Below, one piece after another: positions 26,769 to 36,260 of a stretch of 64,000 nucleotides of DNA. The position numbers and the translations under genes were made by a program. The stretch covers positions 1-64,000 of the forward strand of contig JAEZWK010000018.1 of NCBI GenBank assembly GCA_023443045.1, read 5' to 3'. Under the pieces are notes generated by a model that was not told the origin of the DNA, ran no database searches, and saw nothing but the letters and a program-made list of their open reading frames with translations. The DNA is from Bacillota bacterium (GTDB lineage Bacteria; Bacillota_A; Clostridia; Tissierellales; Peptoniphilaceae). The first letter of the stretch is position 1. Each line of letters begins with the position of its first letter.

Positions 26769-29597
26769 ATGCAAGGATATAGATTGATAAAAGAAAAATT
26801 TATAAAAGAGTTGGATTCTAATGCTAAACTATATGAACATGAAAAAACAAAAGCAAGAGTTTTAAAATTAAAAAATGATGACAACAATAAAGCTTTTTGT
26901 ATTGGATTTAAAACACCTCCTAAAGACCATACTGGGGTGTGTCATATATTAGAGCATATGGTACTTAGCGGTAGCAAAAAATATCGCACCAAAGAACCTT
27001 TTATGGATTTATATAAAACTAGTTTGTGTACTTTTTTAAATGCTATGACTTTTCCAGATAAAACTATTTATCCAGTGAGTTCTAGAAATGAAAAAGATTT
27101 TAGAAATCTTATGGATGTATATTTGGATGCTGTATTTTTTCCAAGAATATATGAAGAAGAAAATATTTTTATGCAAGAGGGTTGGCATTACGAATTAGAA
27201 GATAAAAACTCTGAATTAAAAGTAAATGGAATAGTTTTTAACGAAATGAAAGGTGCTATGAATCCGGATAGACAAATAATTCAAAATGCACATGAATTTT
27301 TATATAAAAATAGCACATATATGTATAACTCTGGTGGAGAGCCGGTTGATATAATAGATTTGAAAAGAGAATATCTATTAAATTATCATAAAGAACATTA
27401 CCACCCAAGTAATTCCTATATAATGTTATATGGAAATGGTGATGAGAAAAAAGAGCTTGCGCATTTAGATGAATATTTATCACAATTTGAATATTTAGCC
27501 CCGAAAGATGAAATAATTAGCGCAACTAGATTAACAAAAAGTTTAGAAGAAAGAGGATGTCATCAGGGCGATGAAACTGAAAATTCTGATTCTATTTTAG
27601 TTGCTTATTTTACTGGGAAATTATATGATTCAAAGGATGATATTATAAATGAGATTATTACCAAAATGTTTATAGAAGAAGAAGGATCTATCATTCGTGA
27701 TAAAATACTTAGTGAAAATTTAGCAGATAAAGTAGAAAGTGTTTCTTCTGAAGGAGAAAATCTCACATTTGAAATTCTTATAAAAAATACTAATGAAAAG
27801 CATAAAGCAAGAATTTTAGAAATCATCGACCAAAGTATAGACGAATTTTTAAGTTCAGAAATAGATAAAAAATGGGTAGAATCAATATTAAATCAGATTC
27901 AGTATAGATTATCTACATTCGACAATAGTCCTCATAAACCTATATTTATTGCTATAACTAGCTATAATTCTTGGCTATATGATAGAGATATATTTGATTC
28001 GTTTGAATTTTTAGCTGCTATAGAAGATATAAAAAATAATATAGATCAGGTCAAAGAGTATGTTAGAAAATATTTAACTAAAGAGAGAATGGTATATATT
28101 TCCAATGCTAAAAAAGATTATTCTGAAGAAAGAGAAAAACTCATTAGATCAAAATTAGATAAAGTGAGTGAAAAATTAAGTGAAGATGATAAAATAGCTA
28201 TAGCTGAAAAAACAAAGCAATTACACGAGTACCAATTAAGAGAAGATACAGATGAAGATAAAAAAACTATACCTGTACTAAAAAAATCTGATTTAGAGAC
28301 AAAATTAGAATTCAAAGATTTAAAACAGGATAAAAATATTTATTGGTACGATACCAACACAAATGATGTAATTTATTTAAGTCAAAATATATTTTTATCC
28401 GACAATACAGATGAATATTTCCAATCACTGGCACTTATTTCATATATTTTAGATAAAGTGGATACAAATAAATACTCATATAAAGAACTTAATAAAGAAA
28501 TCAATCTATGTGCTTTTGATTTTGAAGTATCATTTTTAGCTAGAAATATTTATAATTCAGATAATGCATATATTACTATGTCAAAGAGATTATCTGCAAC
28601 AAAAGATAAATTTAAAGATGCGTATGAATTATTTAAACATACTCACAACGAAAGTTTATTAGATGTTTCTAGAATTAGAAATATATTAAACGAAAAGAAA
28701 TATTCACTCAAAAACTACGCAGAATCAAGTGGTACACCAGTAGCTCTAAATGAAGCAAATAAAAATCTTGGAAGAAGTTATGAATTCACTTCTCTAACAG
28801 GATTTAGAATGATAAAATTTATTGACGATATACTAAAATATAATGATGATGAATTAAAATCAAAATTAGAAGAATATTACAAAAACTATAAAGAAGTATT
28901 CAATAAAAAACCGATTAATCTCATAGTAGGAAATGCAGAATGTTTTAATTTAGTAAAAGACGTACTAAAAGATGAAGATTCATTTATAGAAAATGTAGAT
29001 ATGCCTAAAATCAAAAATGTTAGAAAAAAACCAAATAGAGTAGCAGTAACTGGAAATACTGACGTAAACTATTGTGTGCTATCTAACAATAAAGAAATAA
29101 CTGAAGGATCATATATAATTTGTTCAAATATCTTGAGCAATGATTATTTACACAAACACATCCGTGCAAAAGGTGGCGCATATGGTGATGGGCTTGTGCT
29201 TAGCGCTTTTAAAGAGGATATGTATTTCTATTCATATAGAGATCCAAATTTGGTTAACACATTTGAAGTATACGAAAATGCGCCAGAATTTTTAAGAAAT
29301 CTAAATATAACTGAAAGTGCAATAGATGAATTGATAATAGGTAGTTACTCCAAATTCAATCCACATCTAACACCAGTTTTAGATGCATCTGCAAGATTTA
29401 GCTTCCATTTATCTGGAATAGACTCTAAAATTATAAATGAAAAATATACAGATGCATTAAAAACAAATAAAGATAGTTTCAAAAAATTTGCAGATTGGTT
29501 AGAAGATAATATTAAAGATTCACAAAAAGCAGTTTTTACAAATAAAAAAGCTTACGAAGAAAATAAAGATTTCTTTGATGAAATGATAGAATTATAA
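26769..29597 (+). CDS. M16C insulinase-family metallopeptidase (presequence protease-like)
   Basis: This 942-residue zinc peptidase of the PreP/Cym1 subfamily degrades small unfolded peptides inside an enclosed chamber. The inverted zinc motif is H59-I-L-E62-H63 in GVCHILEHMVLSGS, with the third ligand in NGIVFNEMKGAM near residue 160. A central M16C-associated helical region rich in Lys/Glu follows, then the catalytically inert second half with a glycine-rich RAKGGAYGDG motif near residue 800. No signal peptide is seen, so it is probably cytoplasmic. It follows recR by 9 bp. Confidence 0.92.
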   Translation: MQGYRLIKEKFIKELDSNAKLYEHEKTKARVLKLKNDDNNKAFCIGFKTPPKDHTGVCHILEHMVLSGSKKYRTKEPFMDLYKTSLCTFLNAMTFPDKTIYPVSSRNEKDFRNLMDVYLDAVFFPRIYEEENIFMQEGWHYELEDKNSELKVNGIVFNEMKGAMNPDRQIIQNAHEFLYKNSTYMYNSGGEPVDIIDLKREYLLNYHKEHYHPSNSYIMLYGNGDEKKELAHLDEYLSQFEYLAPKDEIISATRLTKSLEERGCHQGDETENSDSILVAYFTGKLYDSKDDIINEIITKMFIEEEGSIIRDKILSENLADKVESVSSEGENLTFEILIKNTNEKHKARILEIIDQSIDEFLSSEIDKKWVESILNQIQYRLSTFDNSPHKPIFIAITSYNSWLYDRDIFDSFEFLAAIEDIKNNIDQVKEYVRKYLTKERMVYISNAKKDYSEEREKLIRSKLDKVSEKLSEDDKIAIAEKTKQLHEYQLREDTDEDKKTIPVLKKSDLETKLEFKDLKQDKNIYWYDTNTNDVIYLSQNIFLSDNTDEYFQSLALISYILDKVDTNKYSYKELNKEINLCAFDFEVSFLARNIYNSDNAYITMSKRLSATKDKFKDAYELFKHTHNESLLDVSRIRNILNEKKYSLKNYAESSGTPVALNEANKNLGRSYEFTSLTGFRMIKFIDDILKYNDDELKSKLEEYYKNYKEVFNKKPINLIVGNAECFNLVKDVLKDEDSFIENVDMPKIKNVRKKPNRVAVTGNTDVNYCVLSNNKEITEGSYIICSNILSNDYLHKHIRAKGGAYGDGLVLSAFKEDMYFYSYRDPNLVNTFEVYENAPEFLRNLNITESAIDELIIGSYSKFNPHLTPVLDASARFSFHLSGIDSKIINEKYTDALKTNKDSFKKFADWLEDNIKDSQKAVFTNKKAYEENKDFFDEMIEL

Positions 29598-29608
29598 AAG
29601 GAGGCAAT

Positions 29609-30811
29609 ATGCAATTTTATCAGCAAATAACAGATGGATTGTACAGATTAGGAGTTAATGACAGAAGAATTTCTAGATTTGAAAATATGTTTCCAATACC
29701 AAATGGAATAAGTTATAACACATATCTACTCACAGGTGAAAAAACTGTATTGTTAGATACTGTAGATGCTTGTTATATATCACAATTTTTAGACAATCTA
29801 GAAGGAGCATTACAGGGAAGAGATTTGGATTATATGATTGTAAGTCATATGGAGCCAGATCATTCTTCTGCTATTACAACCGTGCTTATGAAATATCCAA
29901 ATTGCGAAGTAATAACCAACGCAAAAGGAAAACAGCTCTTAGAACAATTTTATAAAGGCGCTGAAATAAAAAATCTAAGAGAAGTGAAAGATTTAGAAGT
30001 ATTGGATATTGGAAATAGAAAATTAACATTTTACTTTGCACCCATGGTACACTGGCCAGAAGTTATGATGGTAATGACTGATAGAGGAGAATTTTTTACT
30101 GCGGATGCTTTTGGAAGTTTTGGAGCAATAGAGGGACATATCTTTTCTGATACATTCCAGTTGAGTGAAAGTAATATCGACGAAATTAGAAGATATTATA
30201 CAAATATAGTTGGTAAACATGGAAGAAGTGTAGAACAATTATTAAACAAAGTAAAAGATTGTGAAATAAATATGATTTTACCATTACATGGAACTATACA
30301 CAGAACTCCTGATAGAATCCAATTTATGTTAGAAAAGTACACCACATGGGCAAAGTTTGAAAGTGAGGAAAATGGCGTACTAATCGCATTTGCATCAATG
30401 TATGAAAATACACAATTGGCTGCTGATATTTTGGCATATTATTTGGCTGAAGAAGGTATAGAACACATAAGAGTAATGGATGTTTCTGGAGTTCACCAAA
30501 GTTATTTAGTTGGACAAGCTCACAGATTTTCAAATATGGTTGTTACTGCTCTAAACTATAATGCAGAGCTATATCCAAATATGGATGCATTTTTAAGAGA
30601 TTTAGTAGCTACAGGATATAAAAATAGAAAGATTAGTTATATAACCAACTTGAGTTGGGGTGGAAGAGCTATTGATATAACAAAATCTATCTTTGAAAAA
30701 GCAAATTTAACTGAAGTTGGAGATTTGGTAACTATAAAATCTTCTGCTACAGATGAAAACATCGAACAATTAAAAGAGTTGGCAAAAGCTATAAAAGAAT
30801 CATTACAATAA
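29609..30811 (+). CDS. FprA-family A-type flavoprotein (flavodiiron protein)
   Basis: This cytoplasmic diiron flavoprotein reduces O2 to water (or NO to N2O) and protects anaerobes. The 400-residue protein has a metallo-beta-lactamase-like domain with iron ligands H80, E82, D84 and H85 in SHMEPDHSS, and later ligands in MVHWPEVM, TADAFGSFG and LPLHGTIHRT. A C-terminal flavodoxin domain begins near residue 250. It has no rubredoxin domain, so an external electron donor is needed. Confidence 0.93.
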   Translation: MQFYQQITDGLYRLGVNDRRISRFENMFPIPNGISYNTYLLTGEKTVLLDTVDACYISQFLDNLEGALQGRDLDYMIVSHMEPDHSSAITTVLMKYPNCEVITNAKGKQLLEQFYKGAEIKNLREVKDLEVLDIGNRKLTFYFAPMVHWPEVMMVMTDRGEFFTADAFGSFGAIEGHIFSDTFQLSESNIDEIRRYYTNIVGKHGRSVEQLLNKVKDCEINMILPLHGTIHRTPDRIQFMLEKYTTWAKFESEENGVLIAFASMYENTQLAADILAYYLAEEGIEHIRVMDVSGVHQSYLVGQAHRFSNMVVTALNYNAELYPNMDAFLRDLVATGYKNRKISYITNLSWGGRAIDITKSIFEKANLTEVGDLVTIKSSATDENIEQLKELAKAIKESLQ

Positions 30812-30830
30812 AAAAAACGGCTAGGCCGTT
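30811..30830 (-). terminator. Terminator of tRNA-Pro
   Basis: On the minus strand AACGGC pairs with GCCGTT across a three-base loop, followed by a T-run. It abuts the encoded CCA end of the tRNA. Confidence 0.75.
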
Positions 30831-30906
30831 GGTCGGAGTGACAGGATTTGAACCTGCGACTTTCTGCTCCCGAAGCAGACGCGCTACCAAGCTGCGCTAC
30901 ACCCCG
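30830..30906 (-). tRNA. tRNA-Pro, anticodon CGG
   Basis: A complete cloverleaf is readable on the minus strand: acceptor stem CGGGGTG/CACTCCG and a D-arm with AGCTTGGTAGC. The anticodon arm is TCTGC-TTCGGGA-GCAGA, giving anticodon CGG, and the T-loop is GGTTCAAATCC. CCA is encoded. It reads the proline codon CCG, a rare codon in this AT-rich DNA. Confidence 0.93.
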
Positions 30907-30953
30907 ATGACAAAATAATTATAGCAAAAACAAAAAAAATATTCAAATAAAGC

Positions 30954-30982
30954 TTGACAAAATGATAAATATATAATAAAAT
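30954..30982 (+). promoter_or_regulatory. Promoter of the rplJL operon
   Basis: TTGACA (30954-30959) and TAAAAT (30977-30982) are separated by 17 bp, just upstream of the L10 leader. Confidence 0.65.
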
Positions 30983-30989
30983 ATTTAAT

Positions 30990-31095
30990 GATGAAAGCCG
31001 AAGAAAGCAGGTGGACTAAAAGTCGTAAATCCCGCCGAGGTAAATTGAGATGTATTTTTCATGACCTCGTTTTTTCGGGGTCATTTTTAATGATA
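30990..31095 (+). promoter_or_regulatory. Ribosomal protein L10 leader
   Basis: The untranslated leader before rplJ contains AAGCCGAAGAAAGCAGGTGG and CCGCCGAGGTAAATTGAGAT, then a GACCTCG/CGGGGTC hairpin. This is the layout of the Firmicutes L10 leader, where excess L10(L12)4 complex binds and represses its own operon. Confidence 0.85.
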
Positions 31096-31112
31096 AGAAG
31101 AGGAGGTGTCGC

Positions 31113-31637
31113 ATGAAGGAAGCAGTTTTAAAACAAAAACAAGAATTAGTATCTGAAATTAAAGAAAAAATTGAAAAAGCTTCATCTATGGTGCTTGTAG
31201 ACTACAGAGGTTTAAATGTAGAAAAAGCAACTCAATTGCGTAAAAACTACAAAAATAATGGCGTAGAATACAAAGTTTATAAAAACACCATGATGCAAAG
31301 AGCTTTCGAAGAATTAGGATATTCTGAATTTGTTAAACATTTGGAAGGCCCTAATGGTATAGCTTTCTCATTTGACGATCCTGTAGGAGCAGCTAAAGTT
31401 ACTAATGACTTTGCAAAAGAAAACGAGAATTTTCAAATCAAAGCAGGAATTGTAGACGGTAAAATTGTAGGAATTCCTGAAATAAAAGCGTTAGCTGATT
31501 TACCACCAAGAGAAGTTTTGATAGCAAAAGCTTTAGGTGGTTTGAATGCACCTATTCAAGGTTTCGCAAATGTGCTTAATGGAACTATTCGTGGTTTAGT
31601 AATTGCTCTTAATGCAATACGTGAAAAACAACAATAA
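31113..31637 (+). CDS. rplJ: 50S ribosomal protein L10
   Basis: L10 forms the base of the ribosomal stalk and binds 23S rRNA and L7/L12 dimers. The 174-residue sequence has the family motifs [18 protein letters not shown] near residue 28, [10 protein letters not shown], and a C-terminal helix that recruits L7/L12. AAGAGGAGGTG precedes the ATG. Regulation is by the L10 leader. Confidence 0.97.
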   Translation: MKEAVLKQKQELVSEIKEKIEKASSMVLVDYRGLNVEKATQLRKNYKNNGVEYKVYKNTMMQRAFEELGYSEFVKHLEGPNGIAFSFDDPVGAAKVTNDFAKENENFQIKAGIVDGKIVGIPEIKALADLPPREVLIAKALGGLNAPIQGFANVLNGTIRGLVIALNAIREKQQ

Positions 31638-31654
31638 TTGTGGAGGTATTTAAA

Positions 31655-32035
31655 ATGAGTGAAAAAGTAGTTAAATTAATTGAAGATGTAAAATCATTAA
31701 CAGTATTAGAATTAGCTGATTTAGTAAAAGCTTTAGAAGAAGAATTTGGAGTAAGTGCAGCAGCTCCTATGGCAGTAGCAGCAGCTCCAGCAGCTGGTGC
31801 AGCAGCAGCAACAGCTGAAGAAAAAACAGAATTCAACATCGTATTGAAAAATGGCGGTGCTGAAAAAGTTAAAGTTATCAAAGTAGTTCGTGAAGTAACA
31901 GGTTTAGGATTAAAAGAAGCTAAAGAAATGGTTGATGGAGCTCCTAAAACAGTTAAAGAAGGCGCATCTAAAGAAGAAGCAGAAGAAATCAAGAAAAAAC
32001 TTGAAGAAGCTGGCGCTGAAGTTGAACTTAACTAA
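31655..32035 (+). CDS. rplL: 50S ribosomal protein L7/L12
   Basis: This acidic stalk protein recruits translation factors. It has 126 residues: an N-terminal dimerisation domain ([20 protein letters not shown]), an Ala-rich hinge around residues 38-55, and the globular C-terminal domain with [14 protein letters not shown] and [16 protein letters not shown]. The ATG at 31655 after GTGGAGGTATTTAAA fits the family start; an upstream in-frame ATG at 31640 adds five atypical residues. Confidence 0.97.
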   Translation: MSEKVVKLIEDVKSLTVLELADLVKALEEEFGVSAAAPMAVAAAPAAGAAAATAEEKTEFNIVLKNGGAEKVKVIKVVREVTGLGLKEAKEMVDGAPKTVKEGASKEEAEEIKKKLEEAGAEVELN

Positions 32036-32047
32036 TCTTCTTATCAT

Positions 32048-32070
32048 ACCCACTTTATGTGGGTTTTTTT
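32048..32070 (+). terminator. Terminator of the rplJL operon
   Basis: ACCCAC pairs with GTGGGT across a five-base loop and is followed by a seven-T run. Confidence 0.85.
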
Positions 32071-32114
32071 ATTGTTTTTTTTGATGTCTATAGTATAATA
32101 TAATTGGTGATATT

Positions 32115-33401
32115 ATGGATATAAATAATTTTTTGAATCTACGATTTGGTATGTTTATTCATTTTGGTTTATATAGTAGTTTTGGTAGAGGAGAATGGGT
32201 AAAAAGTGATTTACAGTTAAGTGATGACGAATATAATAAAATACTAGATATTTTTAATCCAGATCTTTTTTCTGCATCAGATATAGTAAAATTGGCTAAA
32301 GACGCTGGTATGAAATATATAGTTTTTACAGCTAAGCATCATGATGGTTTTTGTCTTTTTAATTCTAAACTAACTGATTATAATTCTTTTAATTATTATA
32401 ATAGAGATTTTGTCAAAGAGTTAAGTGATGAGTGTAAAAAGCAAAATATGTATTTTGGACTTTATTTTAGTTTGATAGATTGGATAAATAAAGATTTTAA
32501 AATAAAGGGAGATCCCTTTCATCCTCTTAGGAATTCTGAGAAAAGTGAATTTTTAGGCGATGATGATGCTTATAGAAAGTTTTTGCATGGACAAATAGAA
32601 GAAATTTTAATAAATTATGATAATCTGGAGATTATGTGGTTTGATTTTTCTTATGCTGATAAAAATAAAGAGTATTGGCAGGCTGATAAAATTTTAGAGA
32701 TGTGTAAAAAATACCGACCAAATATGATTATAAATTCTAGACTAACTTCTAGTGGTAGTGATTTTTCTCATTTTGTAAATAATAAAAGCTCAGATTGGAA
32801 CGGAGATTTTTTAAATCCAGAGCTTATAATTCCTCCTACGGCAATAAAAAATAAATTTGGTGAGTTTATTCCATGGGAGAGCTGTATTACTCTTAATAAT
32901 CACTGGGGATATGTGCCTGATGATAAAGCTTATAAGAGTGATAGGTTTATTGTAGAAAAGTTAATAGAGTGCACATCAAAAGGTGGAAATCTAATTTTAA
33001 ATATTTCTCCTGACGGACGTGGCAATATTAATAAAAAGACTAGAGATATTTTACTATCTGTAGGAAATTTTTTGAGGCTTAATGGTGAATCTATTTATGG
33101 GGCAACAGCAAGTGTTTTTGATAAACCGGAAGGCGGTAGATTTACTCAAAAAGATGATATCTTATATTTTCATGCTTTAGAAAATTGTGTGGGACCTTAT
33201 GCTTTTGATTTAGGGCAAAAGAAAATTAAATATATTGTTAGATTGCGTGATGGATATTTAATAGATAACAAAGTTCCATGGAGTGCTGAGGAGTTTAAAG
33301 GTTTTAGCTTTATGCCTACCTCAAATAATTCTTTGGATTCTAGTTTAAGTGAATCTAATTTTCCGGAAGTTTATAAATTGGTTTTAGGAGATATTTTATG
33401 A
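32115..33401 (+). CDS. Alpha-L-fucosidase, GH29, cytoplasmic
   Basis: GH29 enzymes remove terminal alpha-L-fucose from glycans with retention. The 428-residue protein starts with the family RFGMFIHFGLYSSFGRGEW. It has FTAKHHDGFCLF near residue 75, and the nucleophile aspartate is D177 in MWFDFSYAD. The conserved GGNLILNISPDGRG follows near residue 295. There is no signal peptide and no carbohydrate-binding module, so it would act inside the cell on imported fucosides. It heads the cobalamin operon, overlapping cobQ by 4 bp, with no obvious metabolic link. Confidence 0.9.
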   Translation: MDINNFLNLRFGMFIHFGLYSSFGRGEWVKSDLQLSDDEYNKILDIFNPDLFSASDIVKLAKDAGMKYIVFTAKHHDGFCLFNSKLTDYNSFNYYNRDFVKELSDECKKQNMYFGLYFSLIDWINKDFKIKGDPFHPLRNSEKSEFLGDDDAYRKFLHGQIEEILINYDNLEIMWFDFSYADKNKEYWQADKILEMCKKYRPNMIINSRLTSSGSDFSHFVNNKSSDWNGDFLNPELIIPPTAIKNKFGEFIPWESCITLNNHWGYVPDDKAYKSDRFIVEKLIECTSKGGNLILNISPDGRGNINKKTRDILLSVGNFLRLNGESIYGATASVFDKPEGGRFTQKDDILYFHALENCVGPYAFDLGQKKIKYIVRLRDGYLIDNKVPWSAEEFKGFSFMPTSNNSLDSSLSESNFPEVYKLVLGDIL

Positions 33402-34225
33402 AGACTTTAATGATTACTGGTACTAATTCTTCTGCGGGTAAGTCTTTTTTAGTGACTGCACTGTGCAGATATTTTGCAAAGAAAAATATAAAAGTTTTTC
33501 CATTTAAATCACAAAATATGAGTAGGAATTTTTATTTGACTGAAGATGGAAAGAAGATGTCTACAGCTCAAGCTACTCAGGCTTTTGCTTGTAATTTAAA
33601 GCCGGACGTTAGGATGAACCCAATTCTTTTGGTACCAATGACTAATACCGGAAGTGATGTTTATCTTCTAGGCGAATATGTAGATCATAAAGATGCTAGG
33701 GAGCTTTTTAAATGGAAAGAGGATAAGGCCACTTTTATTAAAGATGTATTTGATAGTATAAAAAAAGAGTATGATCTTGTTATTATAGAAGGAGCAGGTT
33801 CTCCAGCGGAAATAAATTTAAGAGAAAATGATATTGTAAATATGGGTCTTGCTGATTTAGTAGACGCAAATGTTATTTTGGTGGGGGATATAGAAAAAGG
33901 TGGTGTTTTTGCATCATTATATGGTACTGTCAAAATTTTAGATAAGACTGATTCTGACAGGATAAAAGGTTTGATAATAAATAAATTCAGGGGAGATGCA
34001 TCTCTTTTAGATTCAGGTATTGTACAGCTTGAGAAAATGACAGATAAGAAATTTTTGGGCGTGATACCATACTCAGATGTTTTTTTAGAAGATGAGGATT
34101 CTTTGACAGAGTATAAAAAGAAAATTATAAAAATTGGTGATGAGGATTTTATAAAAGAGCTAGATAAGGCCTGTGATTTGATTACTGAGCATTTAGATAT
34201 GGAGGCTATAGAATCATTGTTATGA
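33398..34225 (+). CDS. cobQ: Cobyric acid synthase-like protein lacking the glutaminase domain
   Basis: Full CobQ (about 490-510 aa) amidates cobyrinic acid side chains using glutamine. This protein has only 275 residues. Its N-terminal ATPase/synthetase domain is intact: TGTNSSAGKSFLVTALCRYF, KSQNMSRNFY, IIEGAGSPAEINL and GDIEKGGVFASLYGT. After DEDSL near residue 230, where the GATase domain should begin, it jumps to a CobQ-like end (DLITEHLDMEAIESLL). The GATase is thus cleanly missing rather than frameshifted, and the gene overlaps both neighbours normally. It may use free ammonia or a partner glutaminase. Confidence 0.85.
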   Translation: MKTLMITGTNSSAGKSFLVTALCRYFAKKNIKVFPFKSQNMSRNFYLTEDGKKMSTAQATQAFACNLKPDVRMNPILLVPMTNTGSDVYLLGEYVDHKDARELFKWKEDKATFIKDVFDSIKKEYDLVIIEGAGSPAEINLRENDIVNMGLADLVDANVILVGDIEKGGVFASLYGTVKILDKTDSDRIKGLIINKFRGDASLLDSGIVQLEKMTDKKFLGVIPYSDVFLEDEDSLTEYKKKIIKIGDEDFIKELDKACDLITEHLDMEAIESLL

Positions 34226-35205
34226 TTTATGATTTTTTATACTTTTATATAACTAGTTTCTTCTTTGGAAATATTATAAGCATTAATTTAGCCGTTTTAT
34301 TGGATTTTATTTTTGGAGATCCGCATTTTCGTCTACATCCCATTCGAATTTTCGGTGATTTGATAAATTTAGAAAAACGTATTTTTGATTGTTTAGGTCT
34401 TTCCAATTTTATGCAATTTATTTTTGGGGCGATATGTACTCTATTCAATGTAGCTATTGTGTTTTTCATTTTTTTATATTTGGAGATTCTTCTTTTTAAT
34501 TATAATTTTTTATTGTATATAATTTTTCAGAGTATTTTTATTTATTTTTCAGTATCTTTGAAATCATTAATCGTAGAATCTAAAAAGGTTTTAACTTCTA
34601 TTAAAAAAAGTATAGAAGAATCTAGAAAAAATCTTTCTATGATTGTGGGTCGTGATACAAATAATTTAGATGAAGTTGGAATCTATAGAGCAGTTATAGA
34701 AACCGTTTCAGAGAATTTTTCGGATGGAGTGATAGCACCATTGTTTTATGCTACTATAGGTGGAGCTAAGTTTTCTATTGTCTATAAAATGATTAACACG
34801 ATGGATTCTATGTGGGGATATAAAAATGAAGTTTATAATTATTTGGGGAAATTTGCGGCAAGATTGGATGATTTGGTAAATCTGATTCCAGCTAGAATGA
34901 GTGCTATTTTATTGATTTTGATAAATAAACCAACCCTAAAAGTTTTTAAGATGTATTTCAAATATAGATATGCACATTTATCTCCTAATTCAGCACATAC
35001 AGAATCTGCAGTTGCAGCAATTTTGGATCTAAAGCTTGGTGGAGGAAATTTCTATCATGGAAAATATGTAGAAAAGCCTTGGATAGGAGAAGGAAATGAT
35101 CCAACACAATCTGATGTTTTTAAAAGTTTTCGTCTAATTATAAAAGCAGAATTTCTTTATCTTGTGATAATTAATATAATACTTTGGAGAATATATCTAT
35201 GGTAA
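34222..35205 (+). CDS. cbiB: Adenosylcobinamide-phosphate synthase CbiB
   Basis: This membrane protein attaches aminopropanol phosphate to adenosylcobyrate. The 327-residue CbiB/CobD family protein has several hydrophobic helices, LLDFIFGDPHFRLHPIRIFG near the N-terminus, and the signature IVGRDTNNLDEVGIYRAVIETVSENFSDGVIAPLFY shown in pieces around residues 140-175. NTMDSMWGYKNE and a C-terminal PNSAHTESAVAA segment follow. It overlaps cobQ by 4 bp and cobD slightly. Confidence 0.93.
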   Translation: MIYDFLYFYITSFFFGNIISINLAVLLDFIFGDPHFRLHPIRIFGDLINLEKRIFDCLGLSNFMQFIFGAICTLFNVAIVFFIFLYLEILLFNYNFLLYIIFQSIFIYFSVSLKSLIVESKKVLTSIKKSIEESRKNLSMIVGRDTNNLDEVGIYRAVIETVSENFSDGVIAPLFYATIGGAKFSIVYKMINTMDSMWGYKNEVYNYLGKFAARLDDLVNLIPARMSAILLILINKPTLKVFKMYFKYRYAHLSPNSAHTESAVAAILDLKLGGGNFYHGKYVEKPWIGEGNDPTQSDVFKSFRLIIKAEFLYLVIINIILWRIYLW

Positions 35206-36260
35206 TTCATGGCGCGGATATTTATCAATTTGATAAGCAAGTCATAGATTTTTCATCTAATAAAAATCCTTATAAATATCCTGAAATTTTTGATAAATAT
35301 ATTTTAAATGGGATAAAAAATGTAAATATTTATCCGGATATACAAAATAGAAGTTTACGCAAAAATATTTCTTATTATATAAATTACATGTATGATAGAG
35401 AGTTTGATATAGATAATGTGTTACCGGGTAATGGTTCTGTAGAATTATTGGATGCCATTATTTTTAATTATGAGAATATTATCATTTTTAATCCAGCTTT
35501 TTCTGAATACACTTTGATTGCAAAAAAGTATAATAAAAATATTATAGAATTGGATTATATCATTGATGATAATGTGGGTTTTCCTTTTGAAGATATAGAT
35601 AAATTGGACATTTCAAATAGTTTATTTATTATAAATTCGCCCAATAATCCCACGGGTAAGTCTATTTTGCCTAAATCGATAAATGAATTATTGAAAATTG
35701 TGAAAAATAAAAATAGCAAGATACTTTTGGATGAAGCCTTTATCGAAAATTCTAATCTAGAAAGTGTACTTAATTATTTAAATGATTTAGATGATATATA
35801 TGTATTGAGGGCTTTTACAAAAACTTTTTCTCTTCCGGGATTAAGACTGGGATATGTAATTTCTGAAAGTGATAATATTTTAGATATTAAAAAAAATATT
35901 TTGCCATGGAGTGTAAATTCTTTTGCCACAGCTTTTTCAGAAGTTCTAAAAAATAGGGAGTTAGTGTTAGAGTATTTAGAGAAATCAAATAATTATATAG
36001 ATGAAGTTAAAAAATTCACCTTTAGTTTTTTGAAGAATTGTAGAGATATAAGTTATTCTAAATCAGATACTATATTTTTTCTAATTGAATCGAGTAATAA
36101 AGATGATTTAATAAAGTTTTTACTACATAATGAAATTTATGTGCGCGATTGTGAAAGTTATAAAAATTTATCTAAGAATTCTATCAGATTGGCTATTAGA
36201 GATATGAAGGATATGAAGTATTTAAAAATTATAATAGAAAAGTGGGAATCACTATGTTAG
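35199..36260 (+). CDS. cobD: Threonine-phosphate decarboxylase CobD-like aminotransferase
   Basis: This class I/II PLP-dependent enzyme probably decarboxylates L-threonine O-3-phosphate to aminopropanol phosphate, the CbiB substrate. The 353-residue protein starts with HGADIYQFDKQVIDFSSNKNP, typical of CobD rather than HisC. It has INSPNNPTGKS and the PLP lysine in FTKTFSLPGLRLGY. The ATG at 35199 after TTGGAGA is preferred to an in-frame TTG at 35184. Position after cbiB supports the CobD role; histidinol-phosphate aminotransferase is the alternative. Confidence 0.88.
   Translation: MVIHGADIYQFDKQVIDFSSNKNPYKYPEIFDKYILNGIKNVNIYPDIQNRSLRKNISYYINYMYDREFDIDNVLPGNGSVELLDAIIFNYENIIIFNPAFSEYTLIAKKYNKNIIELDYIIDDNVGFPFEDIDKLDISNSLFIINSPNNPTGKSILPKSINELLKIVKNKNSKILLDEAFIENSNLESVLNYLNDLDDIYVLRAFTKTFSLPGLRLGYVISESDNILDIKKNILPWSVNSFATAFSEVLKNRELVLEYLEKSNNYIDEVKKFTFSFLKNCRDISYSKSDTIFFLIESSNKDDLIKFLLHNEIYVRDCESYKNLSKNSIRLAIRDMKDMKYLKIIIEKWESLC

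Noticed and set aside
32036..32114. Cobalamin riboswitch before the fucosidase-cob operon
   Set aside because: The gap is only 79 bp, mostly the rplL terminator and a promoter. No B12-box-like sequence is visible and it is too short for the aptamer.
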